Shown here: one piece after another, positions 22,641 through 36,630 of the stretch
Layout: each line of letters opens with the position of its first letter
Numbering within the stretch: position 1 is the stretch's first letter
NCBI RefSeq assembly: GCF_004210375.1
Contig: NC_134825.1
Location: 558,001-622,000 of the forward strand
Source of the DNA: Tachypleus tridentatus
Taxonomy: Eukaryota; Arthropoda; Merostomata; Xiphosura; Limulidae
Reading direction: 5' to 3'
DNA: 64,000 nt
Notes under the pieces: model-generated
Seen by the model: the letters and a program-made list of their open reading frames with translations, nothing else
Told to the model about the DNA's origin: nothing
The model's database searches: none
Program-made: the position numbers and the translations under genes

Positions 22641-23640
22641 TATAGCCTTAGTATATGAATATATTGCACTTAAAACGTTTGTTACGACCCTTCCCAAACC
22701 AGGGCATGGGATAACACCACCTACGTATCTAGAAAATGTCAAAACGTGGTTCTGATACGTTTTGTTCTACCTAGACATTATATCGGATGTACTTTTTTGT
22801 GCTTCGTGGCTTTCACATCAAAATCGTTTTAATATAACTTACTAAACTCTCTGTATTTCCTGGAACCTCACAACATTGACGAGAATGTTAAGCCTAATCA
22901 TGTATAATAAGTGAACCCATTAACACACTTAATGTCTGACATAATAAGTTTACTACCAATAGTTAAAACACCTTATAGGTGAGGGAAGGCAGCAATGAGT
23001 TACACTATTAGATAACTTATTGGATATAAGACTGTCCCTCCTAGTCGTAGATCCTGGTTTCAAACCCCAGTCCCACACTTTCTTTCTGCTTATTGGGTTC
23101 TTTTCGTTTACAATGATATTTCTTAGAAAGTATACTTTCAGTGATTCATAACACGAATTTCATGAAGTAATTATATATATATATGTGTCTGTGTGTATAT
23201 ACGTATATGTTTATGAACGTATCTTTACAACTCATAATTAAAAAGCCTCAGAAATAAGATAATCAGAGATGTCTGGTATTCTTTAATACTTAATTTTAAT
23301 AGAACACTAATCATGATGGTCAGAAGCCCTAGGTTTAAATCTGGTCCTGAAATTTATTTTCACTTATTGGCCTTTTTTTAATGACTTTTGCTATTTTCAA
23401 AAAGGGTTTGGTGTTGTATATTCATGTTCACTATGAGTGGTACAGCTCTGTTCCAGTCCTTCCCCGCTGGCACAGTGGTAAGCATACTAACTCTTCAGAT
23501 CAACATGTGTGGTTCAATTCCCCTTGGTGGACTCAGCAGTTAGCCCGATGTAGCTTTGCAATAAAAACACACACACTTTTTTCTGTGATTTAGTTTTTAG
23601 TGTATATCTTGTTTTCTTTCATTAGAGGAATTTCGTAATG
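22641..23640. other. Intron 6 unique sequence with SINE-like pieces
   Basis: Two short stretches carry B-box-like text (ggtttcaaaccccagtcc near 23055 and ggtttaaatctggtcc near 23331), hinting at old tRNA-derived repeats. The clear SINE is listed separately at 23455. A TA/TG microsatellite lies at about 23170-23215. Confidence 0.45.
23455..23575 (+). mobile_element. tRNA-derived SINE
   Basis: The copy runs from gtccttccccgctggcacag through gtggttcaattccccttggt (B box) to agcccgatgtagctttgcaa and an A/CA-rich end (taaaaacacacacac). The same family occurs on the minus strand at 54452. The tRNA-like part has A and B boxes but no intact tRNA fold, so it is a SINE and not a tRNA gene. Confidence 0.72.
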
Positions 23641-24300
23641 TTTATGTTATCACCTTACAGTAGTATTACAATAAGTTTGTTATCATGTTATTGTGGGTTT
23701 ATAAAATTTAATTCATGTTGCAATAAGTTTGTTATTATTTTATTGTGTGTTTATAAACATTTTAGTTATGTTACAATACGTTTGTAATGTTTATCATTTT
23801 ATAGTGTTTTTATATTTTAGATATATTACAATAAATTTGGTATTATTTTATAGTGCGTTTCTAATATATTTTATTTATGTTACAATAAGTTTGTAATGTT
23901 TGCTATCATTCTATAGTGTGTTTATATTATTTTAGTTATCTCACAATAAATTTGTTACATTTGTAATAATTTTATAGTCGGTTTATAACATTTATGTTAT
24001 GTTACAATACGTTCGTGATATTTGTTATCATTTTATAGTGTGTTTATAATATTATAGTTATCTTAAAATATGTTTGTTACCATTTCATAGTGGGTTTATA
24101 ACATTTAAGATATGTTACAAGAAGTTTGTAATGTTCTTGTCATTTTATAGTCTGTTTATAATATTTTAGTTATCTTATAATAAGTTTGTAATGTTTGTTA
24201 TCATTTTATAATGTGCTTATCATATTGTAATTATACTACAATAAATTTGTGATTGTTATCATATGGGTTTATAGCAATTAAGTTAGAGTACAGTGAGTTT
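23641..24300 (+). repeat. Degenerate edge of the 60-bp array
   Basis: Irregular copies of the motif caataagtttgt...atcattttatagtg with variable spacing. They grade into the regular array after 24300. Confidence 0.8.
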
Positions 24301-27300
24301 GTAATTATTGTTATCATTTTATATTAGGTTATAACTTTTATGTTATGTTACAATAAGTTTGTAATGTTTTTATCATTTTATAGTGTCTTTATGATATTTT
24401 AGTTATGTGAGAATAAGTTTGTAATGTTTTTATCATTTTATAGTGTCTTTACGATATTTTAGTTGTGTTAGAATAAGTTTGTAATGTTTTTATCATTTTA
24501 TAGTGTCTTTATGATATTTTAGTTATGTTAGAATAAGTTTGTAATGTTTTATCATTTTATAGTGTCTTTATGATATTTTAGTTATGTTAGAATAAGTTTG
24601 TAATGTTTTTATCATTTTATAGTGTCTTTATAATATTTTAGTTGTGTTAGAATAACTTTGTAATGTTTTTATCATTTTGTAGTGTCTTTATGATATTTTA
24701 GTTATGTTACAATAAGTTTATAATGTTTTTATCATTTTATAGTGTCTTTATGATATTTTAGTTATGTTAGAATAAGTTTGTAATGTTTTTATCATTTTAT
24801 AGTGTCTTTATTATATTTTAGTTATGTTACAATAAGTTTGTAATGTTTTTATCATTTTATAGTGTCTTTATGATATTTTAGTTATGTTACAATAAGTTTG
24901 TAATGTTTTTATCATTTTATAGTGTCTTTATGATATTTTAGTTGTGTTAGAATAACTTTGTAATGTTTTTATCATTTTGTAGTGTCTTTATAATATTTTA
25001 GTTATGTTACAATAAGTTTGTAATGTTTTTATCATTTTGTAGTGTCTTTATAATATTTTAGTTATGTTAGAATAAGTTTGTAATGTTTTTATCATTTTAT
25101 AGTGTCTTTATGATATTTTAGTTGTGTTAGAATAAGTTTGTAATGTTTTTATCATTTTATAGTGTCTTTATGATATTTTAGTTATGTTACAATAAGTTTG
25201 TAATGTTTTTATCATTTTATAATGTCTTTATGATATTTTAGTTGTGTTAGAATAAGTTTGTAATGTTTTTATCTTTTTATAGTGTCTTTATGATATATTA
25301 GTTATGTTACAATAAGTTTGTAATGTTTTTATCATTTTATAGTGTCTTTATGATATTTTAGTTATGTTACAATAAGTTTGTAATGTTTTATCATTTTATA
25401 GTGTCTTTATAATATTTTAGTTATGTTACAATAAGTTTGTAATGTTTTATCATTTTATAGTGTCTTTATAATATTTTAGTTATGTTAGAATAAGTTTGTA
25501 ATGTTTTTATCGTTTTATAGTGTCTTTATCATATTTTAGTTATGTTACAATAAGTTTATAATGTTTTTATCATTTTATAGTGTCTTTATAATATTTTAGT
25601 TGTGTTACAATAAGTTTGTAATGTTTTTATCATTTTATAGTGTCTTTATAATATTTTAGTTATGTTAGAATAAGTTTGTAATGTTTTTATCATTTTGTAA
25701 TGTCTTTATAATATTTTAGTTATGTTACAATAAGTTTGTAATGTTTTTATCATTTTATAATGTCTTTATGATATTTTAGTTATGTTAAAATAAGTTTGTA
25801 ATGTTTTTATCATTTTATAGTGTCTTTATGATATTTTAGTTGTGTTAGAATAAGTTTGTAATGTTTTTATCATTTTATAATGTCTTTATGATATTTTAGT
25901 TATGTTACAATAAGTTTGTAATGTTTTTATCATTTTATAGTGTCTTTATGATATTTTAGTTGTGTTAGAAAAACTTCGTAATGTTTTTATCATTTTATAG
26001 TGTCTTTATAATATTTTAGTTATGTTACAATAAGTTTGTAATGTTTTTATCATTTTATAGTGTCTTTATGATATTTTAGTTATGTTACAATAAGTTTGTA
26101 ATGTTTTTATCATTTTATAGTGTCTTTATGATATTTTAGTTATGTTAGAATAAGTTTGTAATGTTTTTATCATTTTATAGTGTCTTTATGATATTTTAGT
26201 TATGTTAGAATAAGTTTGTAATGTTTTTATCATTTTATAGTGTCTTTATGATATTTTAGTTATGTTACAATAAGTTTGTAATGTTTTTATCATTTTATAG
26301 TGTCTTTATGATATTTTAGTTGTGTTAGAATAACTTTGTAATGTTTTTATCATTTTGTAGTGTCTTTATAATATTTTAGTTATGTTACAATAAGTTTGTA
26401 ATGTTTTTATCATTTTGTAGTGTCTTTATAATATTTTAGTTATGTTAGAATAAGTTTGTAATGTTTTTATCATTTTATAGTGTCTTTATGATATTTTAGT
26501 TGTGTTAGAATAACTTTGTAATGTTTTTATCATTTTATAGTGTCTTTATGATATTTTAGTTATGTTACAATAAGTTTTTAATGTTTTTATCATTTTATAG
26601 TGTCTTTATAATATTTTAGTTGTGTTAGAATAAGTTTGTAATGTTTTTTATCTTTTTATAGTGTCTTTATGATATTTTAGTTATGTTACAATAAGTTTGT
26701 AATGTTTTTATCATTTTATAGTGTCTTTATGATATTTTAGTTATGTTACAATAAGTTTGTAATGTTTTATCATTTTATAGTGTCTTTATAATATTTTAGT
26801 TATGTTACAATAAGTTTGTAATGTTTTATCATTTTATAGTGTCTTTATAATATTTTAGTTATGTTACAATAAGTTTGTAATGTTTTTATCATTTTATAAT
26901 GTCTTTATAATATTTTATTTATGTTACAATAAGTTTGTAATGTTTTTATCATTTTATAGTGTCTTTATGATATTTTAGTTGTGTTAGAATAAGTTTGTAA
27001 TGTTTTATTATCATTTTATAATGTCTTTATGATATTTTAGTTATGTTAGAATAAGTTTGTAATGTTTTTATCATTTTATAATGTCTTTATAATATTTTAG
27101 TTATGTTACAATAAGTTTGTAATGTTTTTATCATTTTATAATGTCTTTATGATATTTTAGTTATGTTAGAATAAGTTTGTAATGTTTTTATCATTTTATA
27201 ATGTCTTTATAATATTTTAGTTATGTTACAATAAGTTTGTAATGTTTTTATCATTTTGTAATGTCTTTATGATATTTTAGTTATGTTAGAATAAGTTTGT

Positions 27301-28535
27301 AATGTTTTTATCATTTTATAGTGTCTTTATAATATTTTAGTTATGCTAGAATAAGTTTGTAATGTTTTTATCATTTTATAATGTCTTTATAATATATTAG
27401 TTATGTTACAATAAGTTTGTAATGTTTTTATCATTTTATAATGTCTTTATGATATTTTTGTTATGTTAGAATAAGTTTGTAATGTTTTTATCATTTTATA
27501 ATGTCTTTATAATATTTTAGTTATGTTACAATAAGTTTGTAATGTTTTTATCATTTTGTAATGTCTTTATGATATTTTAGTTATGTTAGAATAAGTTTGT
27601 AATGTTTTTATCATTTTATAGTGTCTTTATAATATTTTAGTTATGCTAGAATAAGTTTGTAATGTTTTTATCATTTTATAATGTCTTTATAATATTTTAG
27701 TTATGTTACAATAAGTTTGTAATGTTTTATCATTTTATAGTGTCTTTATAATATTTTAGTTATGTTAGAATAAGTTTGTAATGTTTTTATCATTTTATAA
27801 TGTCTTTATGATATTTTAGTTGTGTTACAATAAGTTTGTAATGTTTTTATCATTTTATATTGTCTTTATAATATTTTAGTTATGTTAGAATAAGTTTGTA
27901 ATGTTTTTATCATTTTATAATGTCTTTATAATATTTTAGTTATGTTACAATAAGTTTGTAATGTTTTTATCATTTTATAGTGTCTTTATAATATTTTAGT
28001 TATGTTACAATAAGTTTGTAATGTTTTTATCATTTTATAATGTCTTTATGATATTTTAGTTGTTTTAGAATAAGTTTGTAATGTTTTTATCATTTAATAG
28101 TGTCTTTATGATACTTTAGTTATGTTACAATAAGTTTGTAATGTTTTTCTCATTTTATAATGTCTTTATGATATTTTAGTTGTTTTAGAATAAGTTTGTA
28201 ATGTTTTTATCATTTTATAGTGTCTTTATGATACTTTAGTTATGTTACAATAAGTTTGTAATGTTTTTATCATTTTATAGTGTCTTTATGATATTTTAGT
28301 TATGTTACAATAAGTTTTTAATGTTTTTATCATTTTATAGTGTCTTTATGATATTTTAGTTATGTTACAATAAGTTTGTAATGTTTTTATCATTTTATAG
28401 TGTCTTTATAATATTTTAGTTATGTTAGAATAAGTTTGTAATGTTTTTATCATTTTATAATGTCTTTATGATATTTTAGTTATGTTACAATAAGTTTGTA
28501 ATGTTTTTATCATTTTATAGTGTCTTTATGATATG
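24301..28535 (+). repeat. 60-bp minisatellite array of intron 6
   Basis: About 70 units of 60 bp, nearly uniform (tgtaatgtttttatcatttt then atagtgtctttatgatattt then tagttatgttacaataagtt). Variation is mostly single transitions (tgatat/taatat, ttagaa/ttacaa, tatag/tgtag/tataa). Blocks with the same variants recur, for example 24901-25080 and 26281-26460. Each unit holds two T-rich stretches ending in AG (attttatag and atattttag), which resemble 3' splice sites. The last unit ends about 40 bp before the true acceptor of exon 28578. Confidence 0.97.
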
Positions 28536-28552
28536 TGACACCCGTATTTTAA

Positions 28553-29040
<488 letters not shown>

Positions 29041-29560
29041 TCTACACAGTGAGCAGAGATGTTCTAGTTAATCTCAACAGAAATATATTAATAACCAAAT
29101 TCTACATAACGAACAAAGGTGTTCTAGTTAATCTCAACAGAAATATATTAATAACCAAATTCTACATAACGAACAAAGGTGTTCTAGTTATTCTAAACAG
29201 AAATATATTAATAACCAAATTCTACATAACGAACAAAGGTGTTCTAGTTAATCTAAACAGAAATATATTAATAACCAAATTCTACATAACGAACAAAGGT
29301 GTTCTAGTTAATCTAAACAGAAATATATTAATAACCAAATTCTACATAACGAACAAAGGTGTTCTAGTTAATCTAAACAGAAATATATTAATAACCAAAT
29401 TCTACATAACGAACAAAGGTGTTCTAGTTAATCTAAACAGAAATATATTAATAACCAAATTCTACATAACAAACAAAGGTGTTCTAGTTAATCTAAACAG
29501 AAATATATTAATAACCAAATTCTACATAACGAACAAAGGTGTTCTAATAAGGCTCAAAAC
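29041..29560 (+). repeat. 60-bp tandem repeat (gaacaaaggtgttctagtta)
   Basis: Eight to nine units of 60 bp, nearly identical, unrelated in sequence to the array of intron 6. The 189-codon sense frame here is purely periodic (GVLVNLNRNILITKFYITNK per unit). Confidence 0.96.
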
Positions 29561-30389
29561 TAGTAAAATTTTCTTCTATAGTGGGTACAGATGTTCTAAT
29601 TACTGTCATCAGAAATAAACTTATAATCTAGTTTTATATATAGTGAGCAAAGAAGTTGTAAGTAGTTTCAATGTAAATAAACTAATCATCTTATTCTATA
29701 TAATGAACATATATGTTCTAAGTAGTCTCAATGGAAAGAAACTAACTATATTATTTTATACAGAATGAGTTGAGATGTTATAATGTTTTTTCAGAGGAAG
29801 AAAAATAATAAATTATTCTACAGAATCTCGAGAACTGCTCTAAATATTCTCAATGGAAAAATCTAATCTTATTCTCGACAGTGGAACTGATTCTTATTCT
29901 ATACAATGAGCAGAGATGTTTTAATGTTTTTTTAGGGAAAAAAAGATAAATTGTTGTATATAGTGCAGAGAGTTATTCTCAAAGGAAATAAAATGATAAT
30001 ATTATTGTGACTAGTGAGTAGAGTAGATGTAATTATTTTCGATACAACGAAACTGATAATCCCGAGTGAACAGAGGTTTTCTAATTATATTCAAAAAAAC
30101 AACTACAAATACGTTATGTTACAATAAGTTTGTTACCATTTGTTAACGATTAATATTATATGTGCTATATTGAGTCTCAACAAAAATAAATTACTAAGCG
30201 TATTCTGTATAAGAAACAAATATGGTTGAATTAGTTTGAACAAAACATATTAATAATATTGTTTCATACTGACTGTGGATATTCTAATTAGTCTTAACAT
30301 CACGAGTTGATAACATCATTCTATTTAGTATATAGAGCTGTTATAATTATGTAGAGCAAAAACACACTCATAATTTTATTCTATATAGT
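29561..30389 (+). repeat. Degenerate continuation of the 60-bp repeat
   Basis: Loose copies of tatagtgagcaaagatgttctaat... with wide spacing run to about 30380. No other feature is visible. Confidence 0.55.
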
Positions 30390-33300
30390 GAGAAAAGACA
30401 GGCCTTTAGTCTGACATCTATATAGTGACTAAACCTGGTTTATGTAATGTGTTTTGAAACAGGTCTTCTATCTCAAACTGTGTAGTGACTAGAGCTAGTT
30501 TATATAACGTGTTTTGAAACATGTTTTTATCTCACTCTGTGTCGTGACTAGAGCTGGTTTATGTAATGTTTTGTGAAGCAGGTCTTCTATCTCACTCTGT
30601 GTAGTGACTAGAGTTGGTTTATGTAATGTTTTTCGAAACACGTCTTCTATTTTACTCTGTTTAGTGACTAAATCTCGTTTTGTAATGTGTTATGAAACAG
30701 TTTTTTTATCTCACTGTATTTAATGAATGAAGCTAGTGTATGCAATGTGTTATAAAATTGGTCTTTTAAATAACTCTGTGTAGTGACTAAAAGTGATTTA
30801 GTCATTTTTTAGTGATTTAATTTGTCATTAAACAGGTCTTTAGTTTCACCCTATGTAGAGATTTAATGTGGTTTACATAATGTGTTCAGAATTAGATATT
30901 CTATTTCGCTCTATGTCGTTACTAGAGCTGGATTATATCATGTTTTTTTGAAACATATCTCTTCTGTCTCACTCTGTTTAGTGACTAAATCTCTTTTATA
31001 TAATGTGTTTTACAGGTTTTCTATTACATTCTATGCAGCGACTAAAGCAGGTTTATATAATGTGTTATAAAACAGGTCATCTGTCTTACTTAATGTAGTC
31101 GATAAAGCTTGCTTATGTAATATGCTATGAAACAGGCCTTCTGTCTTACACTATATAGTGACTGGAGGTACTTTATGTGATGTGTTAAGAAACAAATATT
31201 CTGTCTCACTCAATGTTGTGACTAAAGCTGTTTTATGTAATCTGATATGAAATAGGTCTTCTGTCTCACACTACGTAGAAAGTAAAGCTGGTTTATGTAA
31301 TGTGTTTTGGAAAAGAACTTCTTTCTCACGCTATTTAGTGACTAGAGCTGGTTTATGTAATGTGTTTTGGAAAAGAACTTCTTTCTCACGCTATTTAGTG
31401 ACTAGAGTTGTTTATGTAATGTGTTAAGAAATAGGTCTGCTACCTTACTGTGTAGTGACTTAAGCAGTTTTACGTAATGTGTTATGAAACAGGTGTTTTA
31501 TTCCACTCTATGTAGTGACTAGAGTTGGTTTGTGTTATGTGTTATGAAATAGATCTTTTATCTCACTTTGTGTAGTGTATAAAGCTAGTCTATACAATGT
31601 GTTATGAACCAGGTCTTCTATATAACTCTGTGTAGTGACTAGAGCTGATTTTTGTAATGTGTTATTAAACAGGTCTTTACTCTTATTCTCTGTAGTTATT
31701 TAAGATGATTTACATAATGTGTTCAGAATTAGGTCTTCTATTTCGCTCTATGTCGTGACTAGAGCTGGTTCATGTAATGTGTTTGAAAAGAGGTTTTCTA
31801 TCTCATTTTGTGTTGTAACTAAAGCTGTTTTATGTAATGTGTTATGAAAGAGATCTTCTGTCTCACTAAGTCTAGTGACTAAAGGAGTTTTATGTAATAT
31901 ATTATGAAACAGGTCTTCTGTCTCACTCTATGTAATGACCAGAGCTGGTTTGTGTAATATGTTATGTAACAAGTTTCTTCCTCACTTTATGTAGTGCTTA
32001 AAGCTGGTTTATGTAACATGTTATGGAATAGGTCTTCTGTCTCACTCAATATACTGACTAGAGCTGGTTTATATAATGAGTATGAAACAGGCCTTCAGTC
32101 TCACTCTATGTACAGACTAAAATATATTTGTGTAATGTGTTATGAAACAGTCCTGCAGTCTCACTCTCTTTAGTGACTGGAGCTGGTTTATGTAATGTGT
32201 TATGGAACAGGTCTTCTATCTTACTTTATGTAGTGACTAGAGCTGGTTTATACAATGTATTTTAAAACACATCTTCTATCTCACTCTGTTTAGTCACTAA
32301 ATGTCGTTTATGTAATGTGTTTTAAAACAGGTCTTCTTTCTTAATTTATAGAGTGACTAAAGCTGGTTTATGTAATGTGTCATAAAACGGGTCTTCTATC
32401 TCACTCTGTGTTTTGACTAAAGCTGTTTTATGCAATGTGTTATGATACAGGTCTTGTGTCTCACTCTATGTTGTAACTAGAGCTGGTTTATGAAATTCGT
32501 TTTGGATCAGGCCCTCTGTTTCTCACTGTGTTTTGACCATAGCTTCTTTATGTAAGGTGTTATGAAATAGATCTTCTGTTTCACTTTATGAAGTGACTAA
32601 AGCTGGTTCATGTAATGTGTTATGAAACAGGTTTTTTATCTTACTCTATATAGTGAATAAAGCTGGGTTATGCAATATGTTATAAAACAGTTCTTCTATC
32701 TTACTCTGTGTATTGATTAGGGCTACTTTATGTAATGTGTTATAAAACAGATCTTCTATGTCACTTTATGTAGTGACTATAGCTGGTTTATATAATGTGT
32801 TATAAAATATGTCTTCTATTTCACTCTATCTAGTGACTAGAGGTGAATTATGTAATGTGTTTTGAAACGTGTATTCTGTCTCACTCTATGTAGTGACAAT
32901 AGCTGTTTTATGTGATGTGTTTTGTACCAAGTCTTCTATCTCATTCTGTATAGTCACTAAAGCTGGTTTATGTGATGTGTTTTGTACCAAGTCTTCTATC
33001 TCATTCTATATAGTTACTAAAGCTGGTTTATGTCATGTGTTGTGTAACAGGTCTTCTATCTCATTCTATATAGTTACTAAAGCTGGTTTATGTGATGTGT
33101 TTTGTACCAAGTCTTCTATCTCATTCTATATAGTTACTAAAGCTGGTTTATGTGATGTGTTTTGTACCAAGTCTTCTATCTCATTCTATATAGTTACTAA
33201 AGCTGGTTTATGTGATGTGTTTTGTACCAAGTCTTCAATCTCATTCTATATAGTTACTAAAGCTGGTTTATGTGATGTGTTTTGTACCAAATCTTCTATC

Positions 33301-34390
33301 TCATTCTATATAGTTACTAAAGCTGGTTTATGTCATGTGTTTTGTACCAAATCTTCTATCTCATTCTATATAGTTACTAAAGCTGGTTTATGTCATGTGT
33401 TTTGTACCAAATCTTCTATCTCATTCTATATAGTTACTAAAGCTGGTTTATGTCATGTGTTTTGTACCAAATCTTCTATCTCATTCTATATAGTTACTAA
33501 AGCTGGTTTATGTCATGTGTTTTGTACCAAATCTTCTATCTCATTCTATATGTAGTGGATAGAACTGGTTTATGTAATGTGTATGAAACAGGCCTTTACT
33601 CTCACTTTGTGTAGTGACTAAAGCTGGTTTTTGTAATTTGTTGTGAAACAGGTCTTCTATCTTACTCTATGTAGTTACTAAAGCTGGTTTATGTGATGTG
33701 TTTTGTACCAAGTCTTCTATCTCATTCTATATAGTTACTAAAGCTGGTTTATGTGATGTGTTTTGTACCAAGTCTTCAATCTCATTCTATATAGTTACTA
33801 AAGCTGGTTTATGTGATGTGTTTTGTACCAAGCCTTCTATCTCATTCTATATAGTTACTAAAGCTGTTTTATGTGATGTGTTTTGTACCAAGTCTTCTAT
33901 CTCACTTTGTGTAGTGACTAAAGCTGGTTTTTGTAATTTGTTGTGAAACAGGTTTTCTATCTTACTCTATGTAGTGACTAGAGCTGGTTTATGTAATGTG
34001 TTTTAAAACACGCCTTCTTTCTCACTCTGTTTAGTGACTAGAGCTCGTTAATGTAATATTTTTTAAAAGAGTTTTTCTTTCTCACTCTGTGTTGTAACTA
34101 TAGCTGGTTTATGTAATGTGCTATGAAACAGATCTTCTGTCTTATTCAGTGTAGTTACTGATGCTGTTTTATGTAACCTCTAAGAAATATGTCTTCTATT
34201 CCACTTTATGTAGTGACTGAAGCTTGTTTATTTTATGTGTTATGTAACAGGTATGCTATATCATTATATGTAGTGACTAGAGGTGTCTTATGTAATGTGT
34301 TATGAAACAGGACTTCAATCTCAGTCTATGGAGTCAGTATATGTGGTTTATTCGTGTGATACGAAACAGACTTACTGTAAATAGTGTATA
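30390..34390 (+). repeat. 60-bp minisatellite array of intron 7
   Basis: About 65 units near 60 bp (tctatctcactctatgtagt then gactagagctggtttatgta then atgtgttatgaaacaggtct). Most of the array is diverged by 10-25 percent, but a homogeneous subfamily with tgttttgtaccaagtcttct lies at 32900-33550 and returns at 33670-33920, so recent local expansion is superimposed on an old array. The long open frames at 32869-33555 and 33698-33946 belong to that subfamily. Units carry aaacag|gt, an AG-GT junction resembling fused acceptor and donor. Confidence 0.95.
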
Positions 34391-34660
34391 GTGGCATTTT
34401 AAAATATCGACTGTCACTCTTAATGTATATAATGGCGATTCAGGTATGATTAGATTTATGGGCTTACGGTGTTTGTTATTTCAATTTTTATATTAAAGTA
34501 AATGTAAATATCATGAGATATCTTCTATTTTCAGTAAATCTATGATGATAATAAAAATAATATAAATATGCTATTACTGGTATTTGGAAATTCTAAGGCA
34601 TTTTACTTGAAAAATAAGAGTCGGAGGAAAATCCGAAAAGTGTGGAATTTCTGTTAATTT
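34391..34660. other. Unique sequence in intron 7
   Basis: AT-rich, with nothing recognised. Confidence 0.5.
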
Positions 34661-34836
34661 TCATTAACGGTTATTGTGAAACCTAACTGGTTAAGTTTGT
34701 CACGGGTTTCTACTTCCATCATTAACGGTTATTGTGAAACCTAACTGGTTAAGTTTGTCACGGGTTTCTACTTCCATCATTAACGGTTATTGTGAAACCT
34801 AACTGGTTAAGTTTGTCACGGGTTTCTACATCCATC
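34661..34836 (+). repeat. 58-bp tandem repeat, three units
   Basis: Three near-identical units (cattaacggttattgtgaaa then cctaactggttaagtttgtc then acgggtttctacttccat). Confidence 0.95.
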
Positions 34837-35660
34837 ATAAACTCTGTATCGTATTCAGGTCGTCACTGCAAACCAATATCTTGTTTAATACTGAAAACAT
34901 TTTATCTCCAGTTCAAATGTCACATATAAATATACTCGTGGTAGTTCAAACCATCTACGTAGCTAAGTCTTCTCACCATTTGCAAATGCAATGTCTTGGA
35001 AAATATGAGATTCTAATAGAAATGAAGTTAAACCTCAAACTGCACTTAACTCTCCTATATATATAATTAAAATGAAACATGACTCATTTCTTAGAACACT
35101 TTTCAATTCTCTGATGTGCATGTAATTATCGCCAACTTTTGATAAGAGAAAGTCTTCAATTTGTGAATAAAAATTGGAACCTTTGGAGTGATTTCACATC
35201 TTTTCTACTTTTTCTGTTGCAATAGCTCCCTCTCTTGTCGTGTTTAATTATATATATATTTTGTTATTTCTGACACTGTTCGTTGTATTCTTATATTAGT
35301 ATTTATAACGAACATTGTTCAGTATGATAAAGTTGCTGAACATTGAATGAGTAATTCTGAAACATTTATCAAAGAATCTGTACAAATGCTGTTGTTTATC
35401 TAGTATTTATTATCAGACTTCGTTTGTTATCAAATGAAAAAGTATCTTTGAACTTCTCTATATTTTTAATGTCTATAATCAGCAGAGAAGTTTTGAATAG
35501 TATTTATCTCAAGAAATGGTACTATTTAAATGTGATATATTCTTATGTGTTTATTTATACTACTAAATATTGAAATGTACGAAACTTCAACATTCATTAT
35601 TGTTACAATTTTGTTATTGGTTCATTAATGAATATAATTTAAGGAAAATAATTTTATAAT
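34837..35660. other. Unique sequence in intron 7
   Basis: AT-rich unique stretch. The reading frame at 34881-35066 has no recognisable feature, and I see no gene. Confidence 0.5.
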
Positions 35661-36420
35661 TGCGCTTCAGTAACAACGAGTTGTTTTTGTATTTCAGTAA
35701 CAAGGAGTTTTTAACTGTGTTTCAGTAACAACGAGTTCTTAATTTTCTCTCGGTAACAAGGAGTTCTTAACTGTGTTTCAGTAACAACAAGTTATTAACT
35801 GTGTTTCAGTAACAAGGAGTTCTTAACTGTGTTTCAGTAACAAGGAGTTCTTAACTGTGTTTCAGTAACAACAAGTTCTTAACTGTGTTTCAGTAACAAC
35901 TAGTTATTAATTGTGTCTCGGTAACAAGGAGTTCTTAACTGTGTTTCAGTAACAACACGTTATTAACTGTGTTTCAGTAACAACAAGTTATTAACTGTGT
36001 TTCAGTAACAAGGAGTTCTTAACTGTGTTTCAGTAACAACAAGTTATTAATTGTGTTTCAGTTACAACAAGTTATTAACTGTGTTTCAGTAACAACTAGT
36101 TATTAATTGTGTCTTAGTAACAAGGAGTTCTTAACTGTGTTTCAGTAACAACACGTTATTAACTGTGTTTCAGTAACAACAAGTTATTAATTGTATCTCG
36201 GTAACAACGAGTTGTTAATTATGTCTCAGTAACAAGAAGTTGTTAATTGTGTCTTAGTAACAAGGAGTCGTTGTGTATCAGTAACGAGTTCTAATTGTGT
36301 CTCAGTAATAAGGATTTGTTAACCTATTTCAGTAACAAAGAGTCGTTAACTGTGTCTCAGTAACAACGAGTTCTTAATTGTGTCTTACTGCAAATAAGTT
36401 TGAATTCGTGTCCCAGTAAC
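35661..36420 (+). repeat. 28-bp minisatellite (tgtgtttcagtaacaac) abutting an exon
   Basis: About 27 units near 28 bp (gtgtttcagtaacaacaagt then tattaact, or the variant with ggagttcttaact). Almost every unit contains TGTGTTTCAG, an excellent 3' splice-site match. The array runs to within about 20 bp of the true acceptor (tttttctatag, ending 36441). Confidence 0.95.
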
Positions 36421-36441
36421 AATGATTTGGTTTTTCTATAG

Positions 36442-36531
36442 GCTCTGAAGATACATATTAGTGAGGTAACAAAAAATCAGCTTATTAATAATGACTGGGA
36501 GATCTCAGAACGAGGAACTATTCCTGTAAAG
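36442..36531 (+). CDS. Gyc88E: Gyc88E-like exon: C-terminal part of cyclase domain
   Basis: The exon is 90 nt, 30 codons, phase 0 at both ends. It encodes ALKIHISEVTKNQLINNDWE then ISERGTIPVK. (A/I)(M/L)K(V/I)HISE.TK....... ..I.ERG...VKGKG is the usual C-terminal strand of the catalytic domain. The preceding array supplies many competing acceptors. The donor is gtacgt. Confidence 0.95.
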
Positions 36532-36630
36532 GTACGTACTTAAGTTCTTTTCCTTGGATAATGAACAGAACAGTTACCCTATTTAAGAGTGTTTGTTTTT
36601 GTTTTCTTTTTATGCTTAAACCAACCTACA
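36532..36630. other. Start of intron 8
   Basis: Short unique stretch before the 56-bp array. Confidence 0.6.

Noticed and set aside
24301-28535. CRISPR array
   Set aside because: Units are contiguous 60-bp repeats without distinct spacers, in an intron of a spliced eukaryotic gene.
32869-33946. Open frames with KSSISFYIVTKAGLC repeats
   Set aside because: A 60-bp tandem repeat in intron 7; periodic translation only.
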